6,113 nucleotides of DNA from contig QHXH01000163.1 in assembly GCA_003222855.1 (NCBI GenBank), positions 1-6,113 of the forward strand, read 5' to 3'. Shown piece after piece: positions 1 through 6,113 of the stretch. Position 1 is the first letter of the stretch, and every line of letters begins with the position of its first letter. The notes beneath the pieces were generated by a model. The model did not search any database. It was not told where the DNA came from and saw nothing but the letters and a program-made list of their open reading frames with translations. Both the position numbers and the translations under genes were made by a program. The stretch is from Acidobacteriota bacterium. GTDB taxonomy: Bacteria; Acidobacteriota; Blastocatellia; Pyrinomonadales; Pyrinomonadaceae.

Positions 1-2209
1 TAGGATCCGTCGCCGTAGCAGTGAGCACGTTTCCGGCTGGCACAACCACGGCGAGCGTCGCGTTGATGCTTGCGTTGCAACTGCTGTCGGTAGTGATTGT
101 GGTTGAGCCGAGAAAGGTTTGGCCCTCGCCCCGGCCCGAGGGGTCGCAGATCGAACTCGAGTAGAAGTCAATCGTAAAGGTTGTGCCGGCCGCACTGTTG
201 AGCGTCCCGGTGATGGTCGTTGTGCTGCCGCCGCTGACAGCTGAAGAGAGCACTGGAAAGTTTTGCAGGTTGTTGGGGCCGGCGTCACCATCGGCAGGAC
301 AACCTGACGGATTTGGATCATTCGCCGTCAGGCCGTCAGCAGCGAGATCAATGCCAAGCCCCCGATTTGGCAAGGTCCCGTTGCTGGTGTTGGCAAATAT
401 GGCGTTGCCACGCACGGAGTTGTTAATAGCGGTGCTGCCATCAATGATGATGCCGGCGCCGGAGCTGCTGGCGGCGCCATTAAAGGCAATGCGGTTTCCC
501 GCACCTGTTGCCGTACCGCCGATAGTGTTACCGGAAGTCTGGACGAGATTCAGACCATGCTCACCATTCCCGAGCGGACTCACGCCATCGATTTGCGTCC
601 CGATAAAGTTGCCCTGCACGACAGTCCCCGTCACGCCGCGCAGACTTATGCCGTCTCGATCGTTGCCCGATATGACGTTGCGCGCTCCGTCAAGCGTTCC
701 TCCGATTGTGATATTAGCCGCGAAAGCGGAATCGCTTATTGATACGCCATCGCCCGTGTTGCCTAAATCTGCCGTGCCGTTAACATCAGTTCCGATGAGA
801 TTGCCCTGAATCTGAATAGCTGTTCCCGAACCCGGAGCAATCTGGATGCCTGTGCCGTTGGCTGAGATGAGGTTGCCAGCGCCCGTAGCCGTTCCGCCAA
901 TCACAGTGTTATTTGAAGCCTGCACATTGATGCCTATGCTCGTATTGCCCAACCGAGCCGTGCCCGCAGCATCCGTGCCTATGAAGTTGCCTTGCACGGT
1001 GGTTGATGGCGTGGTGTTGAGGCTGATGCCTATGCTATGAGCGGAGATAACGTTGCGAGCCGTAGGCGCTGGGCCGCCGATGGTGTTGCCCGTTGAGCTG
1101 AATATATTAATGGCGAGGACGCTGGCGTTACTGTAGTTGAAGGCGCCGCCCGTAGCGCTTACGCCAATGTAATTACCCTGTATCAGGTTGTTATCGGCCT
1201 GCATCCTAATCTCTGTGCCGTTGCCAGAGATCACGTTGCGCGCTCCCGCCGATGTTCCCCCGATTGTGTTGTTGCTGCTTGCGGTAACGCCGATCCCGAT
1301 GGTGTTGCCCAGATCATTGCTGCCAGTATGGTCCGTGCCTATGAAGTTGCCCTCTATTATGTTTCCCGGCCCGCCGCTGAGTGAGATGCCATCGCTGTTG
1401 CCGGAGATGATGTTGCGCGCAGCAGGCGTCAGGCCGCCTATGAGGTTATTGGACGAGCCGAATTGGATTATCACTCCCTGATTATTGCCCAGGACAGCAT
1501 CGCCCGCGACGTTTGTGCCTATGAAGTTACCCTCGATGGTGTTGCCGCCGTTCGTATCTAAGCTGATCGCATACAAGGCGCTGCCGCGGTTGATGACCAA
1601 GCCGCGCACGATACTGCTCCCGGCACTGATCGAAAGTAGCGAAGGCGAACCGAACGTGCTTCCGAGCGATCCATCCACCTCGATCATCAGCACTGCGTCG
1701 TCGCCGTCAGCCAGCGTGTTCGCGATCGCTCCGGGCTGCATATAGCCGTCAATGACGACGGGGCTGGTAATGGCCGGTAAAGGTGAAAGCGGAGTGATCG
1801 TGTGCGGGCCGGGATTAGGGATATTGAAGGTGATGGTATCTGAGCCCGCGGCCGCGTTGGCCGCCGTGATCGCCTCGCGCAGAGTGCATTCAGCGGCATC
1901 ACAAACACCGTTGCCCGGATCAGCGGTGGAATTGACCGTGAAGGTCTGCCCTGCCATCGCCGATGGCGCAGCCGGCTCGGGTCTTCCTGCCACAGCCAGA
2001 GCCGGCAGCGCCGCCCGTTCTGAGAGCAGACCGGCTATCGAACTGTTATGCCGGTTTGCATCGAGCGCGGGCACGTCATTTCTCTGATCTACCAGTGGTG
2101 TTGTCTTGTCTTCCCCAGCTCTGACTCTCGTCACCATCGGACTAGAGAGCAGACTTGAGAACGAGAACGTAATGACGAGAATCAAAGCGTGGTACTGGTA
2201 GCTCTTCAT
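1..2209 (-). CDS. Secreted parallel beta-helix repeat protein with CSLREA-like N-terminal motif (3' end beyond window)
   Basis: The reading frame is open from ATG at 2209 to the left edge (736 codons), so the C-terminus is missing. The start is fixed by AAGGAG eight bases upstream. Residues 7-24 are hydrophobic and resemble a signal peptide, followed by a low-complexity linker to about 87. Residues 88-130 carry a CSLREA-type module, with C103, C108 and the motif CTLREAITAAN at 108-118. Residues 227-600 hold about six imperfect repeats of roughly 60 residues, built on GNFIGTD, LGN, NNTIGG and ARNVISGN, typical of a right-handed beta-helix. At 617-631 comes RGLGIDLAADGLTANDP, then NNLQNFPVL at 647-655, then an Ig-like beta-sandwich (about 656 onward) cut by the edge after TATATDP. 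Such proteins are secreted or on the cell surface, and their function is generally unknown. No catalytic residues could be assigned. It follows the SBP56 gene by 120 bp, and no functional link is visible. Confidence 0.88.
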   Translation of the reverse strand, partial: MKSYQYHALILVITFSFSSLLSSPMVTRVRAGEDKTTPLVDQRNDVPALDANRHNSSIAGLLSERAALPALAVAGRPEPAAPSAMAGQTFTVNSTADPGNGVCDAAECTLREAITAANAAAGSDTITFNIPNPGPHTITPLSPLPAITSPVVIDGYMQPGAIANTLADGDDAVLMIEVDGSLGSTFGSPSLLSISAGSSIVRGLVINRGSALYAISLDTNGGNTIEGNFIGTNVAGDAVLGNNQGVIIQFGSSNNLIGGLTPAARNIISGNSDGISLSGGPGNIIEGNFIGTDHTGSNDLGNTIGIGVTASSNNTIGGTSAGARNVISGNGTEIRMQADNNLIQGNYIGVSATGGAFNYSNASVLAINIFSSTGNTIGGPAPTARNVISAHSIGISLNTTPSTTVQGNFIGTDAAGTARLGNTSIGINVQASNNTVIGGTATGAGNLISANGTGIQIAPGSGTAIQIQGNLIGTDVNGTADLGNTGDGVSISDSAFAANITIGGTLDGARNVISGNDRDGISLRGVTGTVVQGNFIGTQIDGVSPLGNGEHGLNLVQTSGNTIGGTATGAGNRIAFNGAASSSGAGIIIDGSTAINNSVRGNAIFANTSNGTLPNRGLGIDLAADGLTANDPNPSGCPADGDAGPNNLQNFPVLSSAVSGGSTTTITGTLNSAAGTTFTIDFYSSSICDPSGRGEGQTFLGSTTITTDSSCNASINATLAVVVPAGNVLTATATDP
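410..1531 (-). repeat. Tandem beta-helix coding repeats (about six units)
   Basis: Within the beta-helix gene the motif GN[FLY]IG[TV] recurs at residues 227, 287, 345, 407, 469 and 532, with a degenerate copy (GNAIFAN) at 601. Spacings are 60, 58, 62, 62, 63 and 69 residues, so one DNA unit is about 175-205 bp. On the plus strand the repeat is visible as recurring GTGCCTATGAAGTTGCC-like segments, near 976, 1336 and 1516. The copies differ in sequence but stay in frame. This suggests old internal duplication of a structural rung unit rather than a recent expansion. Confidence 0.85.
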
Positions 2210-2217
2210 CTTCAAAA

Positions 2218-2223
2218 CTCCTT
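2218..2223 (-). promoter_or_regulatory. Ribosome binding site of the beta-helix gene
   Basis: AAGGAG on the minus strand lies eight bases before the ATG at 2209. It decides the start and places the signal-peptide-like segment directly at the N-terminus. Confidence 0.75.
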
Positions 2224-2290
2224 GCAGTTCATAACCCATCAGCGAAGCCGGGCCATACTCGACAGTTGGTGCGAAGAGTTGCGGGGAACC

Positions 2291-2313
2291 TGCCGGTGCT
2301 TCGCGTGCCGGCA
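2291..2313. other. Small stem-loop between the SBP56 and beta-helix genes
   Basis: TGCCGG at 2291-2296 and CCGGCA at 2308-2313 can pair around an 11-base loop. It begins about 17 bases past the SBP56 stop codon, in the 120-bp gap. No T-run follows on the minus strand, so a classical intrinsic terminator is not supported. It could be a transcript-end or processing structure, or chance in GC-rich sequence. The rest of the gap shows only the ribosome binding site for the next gene. Confidence 0.3.
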
Positions 2314-2329
2314 CGTCTAACCCTGCATC

Positions 2330-3622
2330 TCATTTGAATGCCATGCCATGCGGTCGCGCCGGACCGGTGGCAAAGGCGGTATTGAAATCAAGCCGAAACC
2401 TGGAATCGAGCATCAGGTCTTTGTTCGTGACCTGTGCAACGTGGACGATGTGATCACCTTCAGCGTGGACCTTGCCGGCTTCATCTTCATTCAAAAAATA
2501 GTCCGAGATGACCAGCCGTTTTTCATCCGCGGTGAGCGCGATATAGTGCGGACCAGAGTTGGCTCCCAGATCCAGCACTTTCAATACCTTCGGGTGGCTG
2601 GGATTTGAGGTATCAAACATGACGATCTTGCCGGCCATGTTCATTGAGATAAACAGGCGCTTGCCATCCTTGGTCATGCGCATGAGCTGCGGCCATCCGC
2701 CCGGGGCGATGGTGGAGAAGTCAAAGACCGAAGTTGCGGTCCCGCGCCGCGTATCGATCAAGTAGAGCTGATCGTCGGTCATGCCTGCTGTAAAAGCTCG
2801 GGCCTTTTCATCTTCGGGGATCAACTTCACATCGATCGTGCCTGCGGGATTCGGAATGTTGATGGTGCGCAAAATACGCCGGTTCTGGAAATCCCAAACC
2901 CTTACACTGCCGCGCAGATCCAGGCCACCAGGCATTGCATGTAACGTCGTCGAAGGACAGATGAAGTCGCTGGTCACCATCAGGTTGATCTCGGGCCGCA
3001 CCGAGATGCCGTGGGGATTGAAACCATCCATCGGCGGCATCTGCGGATGTTCATTCACCAGCTGCAGGTCTTTGTTGAATTCGGCGACTCTGCCCGGATG
3101 CGCACCTCCGGCGCCGCCCATCATCGTTACGAGAAAACCTCCATTTGCCAGGGGGTAAAACTCGTCCGTAACAGCCGACAGCGGTGGATCGGCCGCCGAG
3201 ATAAATCTGGGCGCCGCTGGATTTGAAACATCGAAGAAGAAGATCTCTTTCTGTGCTCGAAGAACGCTCAGGAGCCCTCCGCAAGCGAGGACTTTGCCGT
3301 CGCGCGAGAGCCCTACGTGGTGCGGCTCGTTGCCGGTTGCGCCCGGACCTGGAAGCGGAACGGTGTTGATGACTTTGCCGTAATCCCGGGAATCTTCATC
3401 AAAGTTGACCACAGTCAGGAAATCGGGATTTGTCCGTGCCTGATCTCCGGCCCAGACGAAAAGAAATTTTGCCCGCTCGCCGTCCCGCTCTTTTTTCTGG
3501 AATCGATCTTGTGCGGTTCGGGTGGCGCCGTGCCGGGCAGTCATTACACCGGCCAGGAGTGCGACCAGGACCAACGCGGCAAGTATTACGCGCCGGCAAG
3601 TATTGGGAATTGTTTCAATCAT
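2330..3622 (-). CDS. Exported SBP56 family protein (selenium-binding protein / methanethiol oxidase-like beta-propeller)
   Basis: This 430-residue protein is collinear with the SBP56 family (human SELENBP1, bacterial MtoX methanethiol oxidase). Matching landmarks are PDFLTVVNFDEDSRDYGKV at 66-84, EPHH at 99-102 (ELHH in the family), EIFFFDVSNPAAP at 126-138, VRVWDFQNRRI at 240-250, IVMFDTSNPSHPKV at 333-346 and a C-terminal RPHG at 423-426 (family AHE). Known members oxidise methanethiol in a copper-dependent reaction. Residues 12-27 are hydrophobic after an RR pair, indicating a signal peptide or membrane anchor and a periplasmic location. The start is ATG at 3622, with AGGAG nine bases upstream. 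A TTG at 3649 would extend the frame by nine codons but would place the ribosome site inside the gene. Oddities: the CSSC segment after the HH pair is absent, the C-terminal GGDC is absent, and extra PH histidines occur at 204 and 359. Family membership is well supported. Methanethiol oxidase activity is inferred, partly from the mddA neighbour. Confidence 0.85.
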   Translation of the reverse strand: MIETIPNTCRRVILAALVLVALLAGVMTARHGATRTAQDRFQKKERDGERAKFLFVWAGDQARTNPDFLTVVNFDEDSRDYGKVINTVPLPGPGATGNEPHHVGLSRDGKVLACGGLLSVLRAQKEIFFFDVSNPAAPRFISAADPPLSAVTDEFYPLANGGFLVTMMGGAGGAHPGRVAEFNKDLQLVNEHPQMPPMDGFNPHGISVRPEINLMVTSDFICPSTTLHAMPGGLDLRGSVRVWDFQNRRILRTINIPNPAGTIDVKLIPEDEKARAFTAGMTDDQLYLIDTRRGTATSVFDFSTIAPGGWPQLMRMTKDGKRLFISMNMAGKIVMFDTSNPSHPKVLKVLDLGANSGPHYIALTADEKRLVISDYFLNEDEAGKVHAEGDHIVHVAQVTNKDLMLDSRFRLDFNTAFATGPARPHGMAFK

Positions 3623-3864
3623 AATCTGAGTCTCCTTTCTGAATACCAATTTCGAAGAGCCTCCTAACGATCCGGTCTTCCGCGGACTTCACTGGAGCTT
3701 CCCAAAAACTTCCCGCCGGTTTGCCCTGGAACGAAACGTCTTGAAGGCCTGAAAAGATAAAAAAGGTCCTCGCAGCCCTGCCTGTGTCGAATTTAGATTT
3801 CGGGACTCGAGTTTTCACCTTTGCGTTTCGAAGCAAGGGATCAAAGGCCGAACTCTGAGCCGCT
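3623..3864. other. 242-bp gap between mddA and the SBP56 gene
   Basis: Apart from the SBP56 ribosome binding site, no gene is supported here. On the minus strand a run of six T (about 3757-3762) follows CGAGGACC, but no stable stem precedes it. TCTAAA near 3791 could be a weak -10 element, but no good -35 is visible. A short inverted repeat around TTCGAA (about 3823-3838) is imperfect. The gap is long enough for a separate promoter of the SBP56 gene, which I cannot confirm. A 73-codon TTG-start frame through it is judged spurious. Confidence 0.4.
3632..3638 (-). promoter_or_regulatory. Ribosome binding site that sets the SBP56 start
   Basis: AAAGGAG on the minus strand has its AGGAG core nine bases before the ATG at 3622. 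It favours this start over the in-frame TTG at 3649, which lies upstream of the site. Confidence 0.75.
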
Positions 3865-4659
3865 TTAAGGACAGTTTCCAGAGAGTGTCTTGACTTTGTC
3901 GCTTGCTGTGAGGCCCGTTGGTCTATTTCTCCTAAACCGCAAAGGAATGATCATCGGAATTCGCTGCCGATAACTGCGGTACGCGTTCCCATGAAACCGC
4001 ACCAGATCGCGCTCTTCAAATTGAATTGCCAGCAGGATGTAGCCACTCGTCGCTATGGCAAATACCAGATGGGCCAATGTCATAATTGGCGTTGCCCAGA
4101 ACACCATTAGCCATCCCAGGTAAAGAGGATGCCGGACGTATTGGTATGGCCCTGGGGTTCTAAAGCCAATCGACGTATACGGCCGGCCGCGCAGATAGAG
4201 GTAAACCTGCCGGACACCGAAAAGATCGAAGTGGTTGATCACGAAGGTGCTTCCCAGCACAGTGAGCCATCCAGCGGCATATACCGTAAAGAGTAAGATC
4301 CGACCGACGGGTTGCTGCACGCTCCAGATAACGCCGCCGATTGGCCGCCATTGCCAGAAGAGAAGCAAGAGCAAGAGGCTTGACAACAGCACATAGGTGC
4401 TTCGTTCGGCAGGCTCAGGGATGATTCGAGTCCAGCCGCGTTTGAACCATTGGCGCGCCATCACGCTATGCTGGATCGCAAATAGTCCGAGCAGTCCAGC
4501 ATCGATCAGCAACGAAGGAAGCAACGGGCCTTGCCGCCCCGAATCAATTGACTTGGGAACTGCTACATTGCCGATAAATCCGATGGCATAGAGAAAAGTA
4601 GCAAAAAAGATTAGGTAGCAAACCACGCCGTAAAGAAAAACTGTGATTCGTCCGAACAT
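3865..4659 (-). CDS. mddA: MddA-like methanethiol S-methyltransferase (integral membrane, SAM-dependent)
   Basis: The product is 264 residues. MddA transfers a methyl group from S-adenosylmethionine to methanethiol, giving dimethyl sulfide. The family is related to NnrU and isoprenylcysteine carboxyl methyltransferases and sits in the inner membrane. Hydrophobic segments lie at about 5-27, 49-66, 88-103, 120-141 and 180-213. Motifs match my recollection of MddA closely: ATFLYAIGFIGN at 20-31, VPKSIDSG at 34-41, AIQHSVMAR at 61-69, ERSTYVLLSS at 85-94, FWQWRP at 101-106, NHFDLFGVRQV at 142-152, GRPY at 158-161, the cofactor-binding YVRHPLYLG at 174-182, FWATP at 187-191, and the C-terminal EERDLVRFHGNAYRSY at 215-230. 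ATG at 4659 is preceded by AAGGAGG five bases away. An upstream TTG at 4737 lacks such a site and would add 26 hydrophilic residues. The gene ends 242 bp before the SBP56 gene. Another substrate in the broader family is possible, but the match is along the full length. Confidence 0.82.
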   Translation of the reverse strand: MFGRITVFLYGVVCYLIFFATFLYAIGFIGNVAVPKSIDSGRQGPLLPSLLIDAGLLGLFAIQHSVMARQWFKRGWTRIIPEPAERSTYVLLSSLLLLLLFWQWRPIGGVIWSVQQPVGRILLFTVYAAGWLTVLGSTFVINHFDLFGVRQVYLYLRGRPYTSIGFRTPGPYQYVRHPLYLGWLMVFWATPIMTLAHLVFAIATSGYILLAIQFEERDLVRFHGNAYRSYRQRIPMIIPLRFRRNRPTGLTASDKVKTLSGNCP

Positions 4660-4664
4660 AAGAT

Positions 4665-4671
4665 CCTCCTT
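4665..4671 (-). promoter_or_regulatory. Strong ribosome binding site that sets the mddA start
   Basis: AAGGAGG on the minus strand lies five bases before the ATG at 4659, a near-perfect Shine-Dalgarno sequence. It excludes the longer TTG start at 4737. The remaining 87-bp gap up to the stop of the di-heme gene shows no convincing promoter or terminator, so co-transcription is plausible. Confidence 0.8.
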
Positions 4672-4746
4672 CAGAACACCCACTTCAGGCTTCACCATAA
4701 TTCCCGACTTGTCAGTGCGACTTTTCCGTCCACCCAACCGGCCCCG

Positions 4747-6113
4747 CTATTGGAAGATCTGGATCGGCCTGCCACTGGGCACGCGCCGCGGAATCAGCTT
4801 GCGCAGGTTCTCGGGCCTGGCTTTCGGATCGAGCAAGCCGTTCCGGACGAAATCTACCAGCTCCTTGAATTCATCATTCGACAGATTGATTGGCGTCGTC
4901 ATTGCCGGATCAAGCCGCGCCAGCACCGGTGCAATGGGCCCTCGGGGGCCGCGCAGATCCGGCGCCACGCCCGCCACCGTCGGGTCGTAGCCGGGTGCTT
5001 GCCCGGCCGGGTTGAGGTGGAAGCGAATGGCGTCTTCGAGCCGGGTGAACGCACCGTTGTGGAAAAAAGCCGGCTGAAGGGCCACGTTGCGGATTGGCGA
5101 AGTGCGGAACATGTAGCGGTCATTAGGATTGCCGGTCACCTGCTCCAGCCCGAAATCTTCGTTCTTTCCGGGACCGTCAAAGGTCACATTACCCGCCGCG
5201 GGATTGCCCACCGCCGGTGCGATCTGCGGCACTCCGATTACGTGCTCGCGAAAGTCGCTGAACATTTCATTCGACTGCCCTGAGACGGCGTGGCAAGCGA
5301 CACAGTTGGCGCTGCCGAAGAACAGCAGCGCGCCTCGCTTCTGATCGTCGGACAAGGCGTTCTTCTCAGCGCGTGCGAACCGGTCAAGCGGCGCGTTGGC
5401 AAAGACCAGCGTGAATTCGAACTCGGCGATCGCCTGCGCGAACATGTCGTAGGTGATCGGGCCTCCTGCCTTCACCTCAGGAAAGATCTTACCGAAGAGC
5501 TTGCGGTACTCAGGCACGTCATTGATCCGGCGGATGACCTCAGCGCGGATGTCGAAGTTGTTTCCGGGAACGACGAAGCCCGCCGCCTCCACCCGCTCAG
5601 TCGGCGGGATGAACGCCTGCGCAACCAGCAGATGTGACTTGTCGGAAAGCGTCAGGCCCTCAGGGGGCGGGAACATGAACCCGAGGCTATTGTCGAAGGG
5701 ATCGAACGACAGCGAGGCGAACCGCGAGTTCCACATCAGGTTCGGGAAGAACGCCGTGTTCGCGGCCATCGGTGTGCGCCGCTGGTTTCGCGGTCCGGTT
5801 CGCTCCGGCCCGACGATGAAGTTGTTCTCAATGCCTATGGCGATCGACTGCGTATCGCCAAATCCCGCCGTCGCCGAGTGACAGCCTGAACAGGAGTTGT
5901 CGTTATTGAGGCCCACGATTGTGTCGTGGAATAGATTGCGCCCCAGGTCGGCGAGTTGGTTGTCGATTCTACGGCCTAACCTCCGCTCGAGCGACGAGCC
6001 AACACTCCCCGTGAACCCGTGTTGGGTCAGAACCTGGGATAACTGGTCATCGAGAATACTGTCTCCGCCGCTGGCAGAAGTTCTCTGCGTCACAATCATT
6101 ACTGCCGAAGCGG
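4747..6113 (-). CDS. Di-heme cytochrome c peroxidase / MauG family protein (N-terminus beyond window)
   Basis: Residue numbers count from the first in-window ATG at 6099. Two c-type heme sites are present, CSGCH at 70-74 and CVACH at 266-270, with the spacing of bacterial di-heme peroxidases and MauG. Other family marks are LGRNLFHD at 52-59, W123 in MWNSRF (replacing the usual FWDGR; this Trp lies between the hemes in the family), AIAEFEFTL at 223-231, RGALLFFGSANC at 255-266, FRTSPIRNVALQPAFFHNG at 331-349 and LEDAIRF at 354-360. These enzymes reduce peroxide or carry out oxidative maturation of partner proteins in the periplasm. The frame stays open upstream of 6099 to the edge (codons A-S-A-V), no ribosome site precedes that ATG, and no signal peptide is present although heme attachment requires export. 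The true start therefore lies outside the window. The stop is 87 bp before mddA. Peroxidase versus MauG-like activity cannot be decided. Confidence 0.88.
   Translation of the reverse strand, partial: ASAVMIVTQRTSASGGDSILDDQLSQVLTQHGFTGSVGSSLERRLGRRIDNQLADLGRNLFHDTIVGLNNDNSCSGCHSATAGFGDTQSIAIGIENNFIVGPERTGPRNQRRTPMAANTAFFPNLMWNSRFASLSFDPFDNSLGFMFPPPEGLTLSDKSHLLVAQAFIPPTERVEAAGFVVPGNNFDIRAEVIRRINDVPEYRKLFGKIFPEVKAGGPITYDMFAQAIAEFEFTLVFANAPLDRFARAEKNALSDDQKRGALLFFGSANCVACHAVSGQSNEMFSDFREHVIGVPQIAPAVGNPAAGNVTFDGPGKNEDFGLEQVTGNPNDRYMFRTSPIRNVALQPAFFHNGAFTRLEDAIRFHLNPAGQAPGYDPTVAGVAPDLRGPRGPIAPVLARLDPAMTTPINLSNDEFKELVDFVRNGLLDPKARPENLRKLIPRRVPSGRPIQIFQ

Noticed and set aside
183..1745. Several plus-strand open frames (longest 208 codons) opposite the beta-helix gene
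   Set aside because: They mirror the repetitive minus-strand gene, which is intact over 736 codons with a signal peptide-like start and recognised motifs. The plus-strand translations are low-complexity Pro/Leu/Val-rich and match no domain I recognise.
3623..3649. Nine-codon upstream extension of the SBP56 gene from TTG at 3649
   Set aside because: The AAAGGAG site at 3632-3638 lies inside that extension and is correctly spaced for ATG 3622. The shorter form also gives a better signal-peptide-like N-terminus.
3752..3775. T-rich run on the minus strand downstream of mddA as a possible intrinsic terminator
   Set aside because: No stable GC stem lies directly upstream. The only pairing, GCAG/CTGC with a two-base loop, is too weak and is separated from the T-run.
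3615..3836. 73-codon minus-strand frame between mddA and the SBP56 gene
   Set aside because: It uses a TTG start without a ribosome site, overlaps the SBP56 start and ribosome site in another frame, and has no recognisable domain.
4750..5881. Plus-strand open frames opposite the di-heme gene (up to 177 codons)
   Set aside because: The minus-strand frame has two CXXCH heme sites and full-length family motifs. The plus-strand frames are antisense shadows in GC-rich coding DNA.

Overview
The window looks like bacterial chromosomal DNA. All four genes are on the minus strand, so they read from the right edge to the left. Three of them have clear Shine-Dalgarno sites. The outer two genes run off the window edges. 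A secreted parallel beta-helix protein with a CSLREA-like start, a MauG/cytochrome c peroxidase-type di-heme protein, a membrane methyltransferase and an exported SBP56 protein together would suit a soil or sediment Gram-negative, possibly Acidobacteriota (Blastocatellia-like). That placement is an impression from the protein styles, not a demonstrated assignment.

Order of transcription: (1) 6113-4747, di-heme cytochrome c peroxidase/MauG-family protein with two CXXCH motifs, N-terminus beyond the window. (2) 4659-3865, a multi-pass membrane protein closely resembling MddA, methanethiol S-methyltransferase, which makes dimethyl sulfide from methanethiol. (3) 3622-2330, an exported or anchored SBP56 (selenium-binding protein/methanethiol oxidase, MtoX/SELENBP1) family beta-propeller. 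(4) 2209-1, the first 736 codons of a secreted beta-helix repeat protein followed by the start of an Ig-like domain. Gaps between genes are 87, 242 and 120 bp. No RNA gene, CRISPR array, insertion sequence or convincing terminator was seen.

The most interesting point is the middle of the window. Genes 2 and 3 belong to the two families best known for acting on methanethiol: MddA methylates it to DMS, and MtoX oxidises it to formaldehyde, sulfide and hydrogen peroxide. The upstream gene is of the MauG type, and a MauG-like gene is also recalled near mtoX in Hyphomicrobium, where it is thought to help mature the enzyme. The three genes may therefore form a methanethiol-handling locus. The SBP56 protein is divergent: it lacks the family's CSSC segment and has extra PH histidines. 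Its substrate is therefore open. The beta-helix gene has no evident link to this chemistry.
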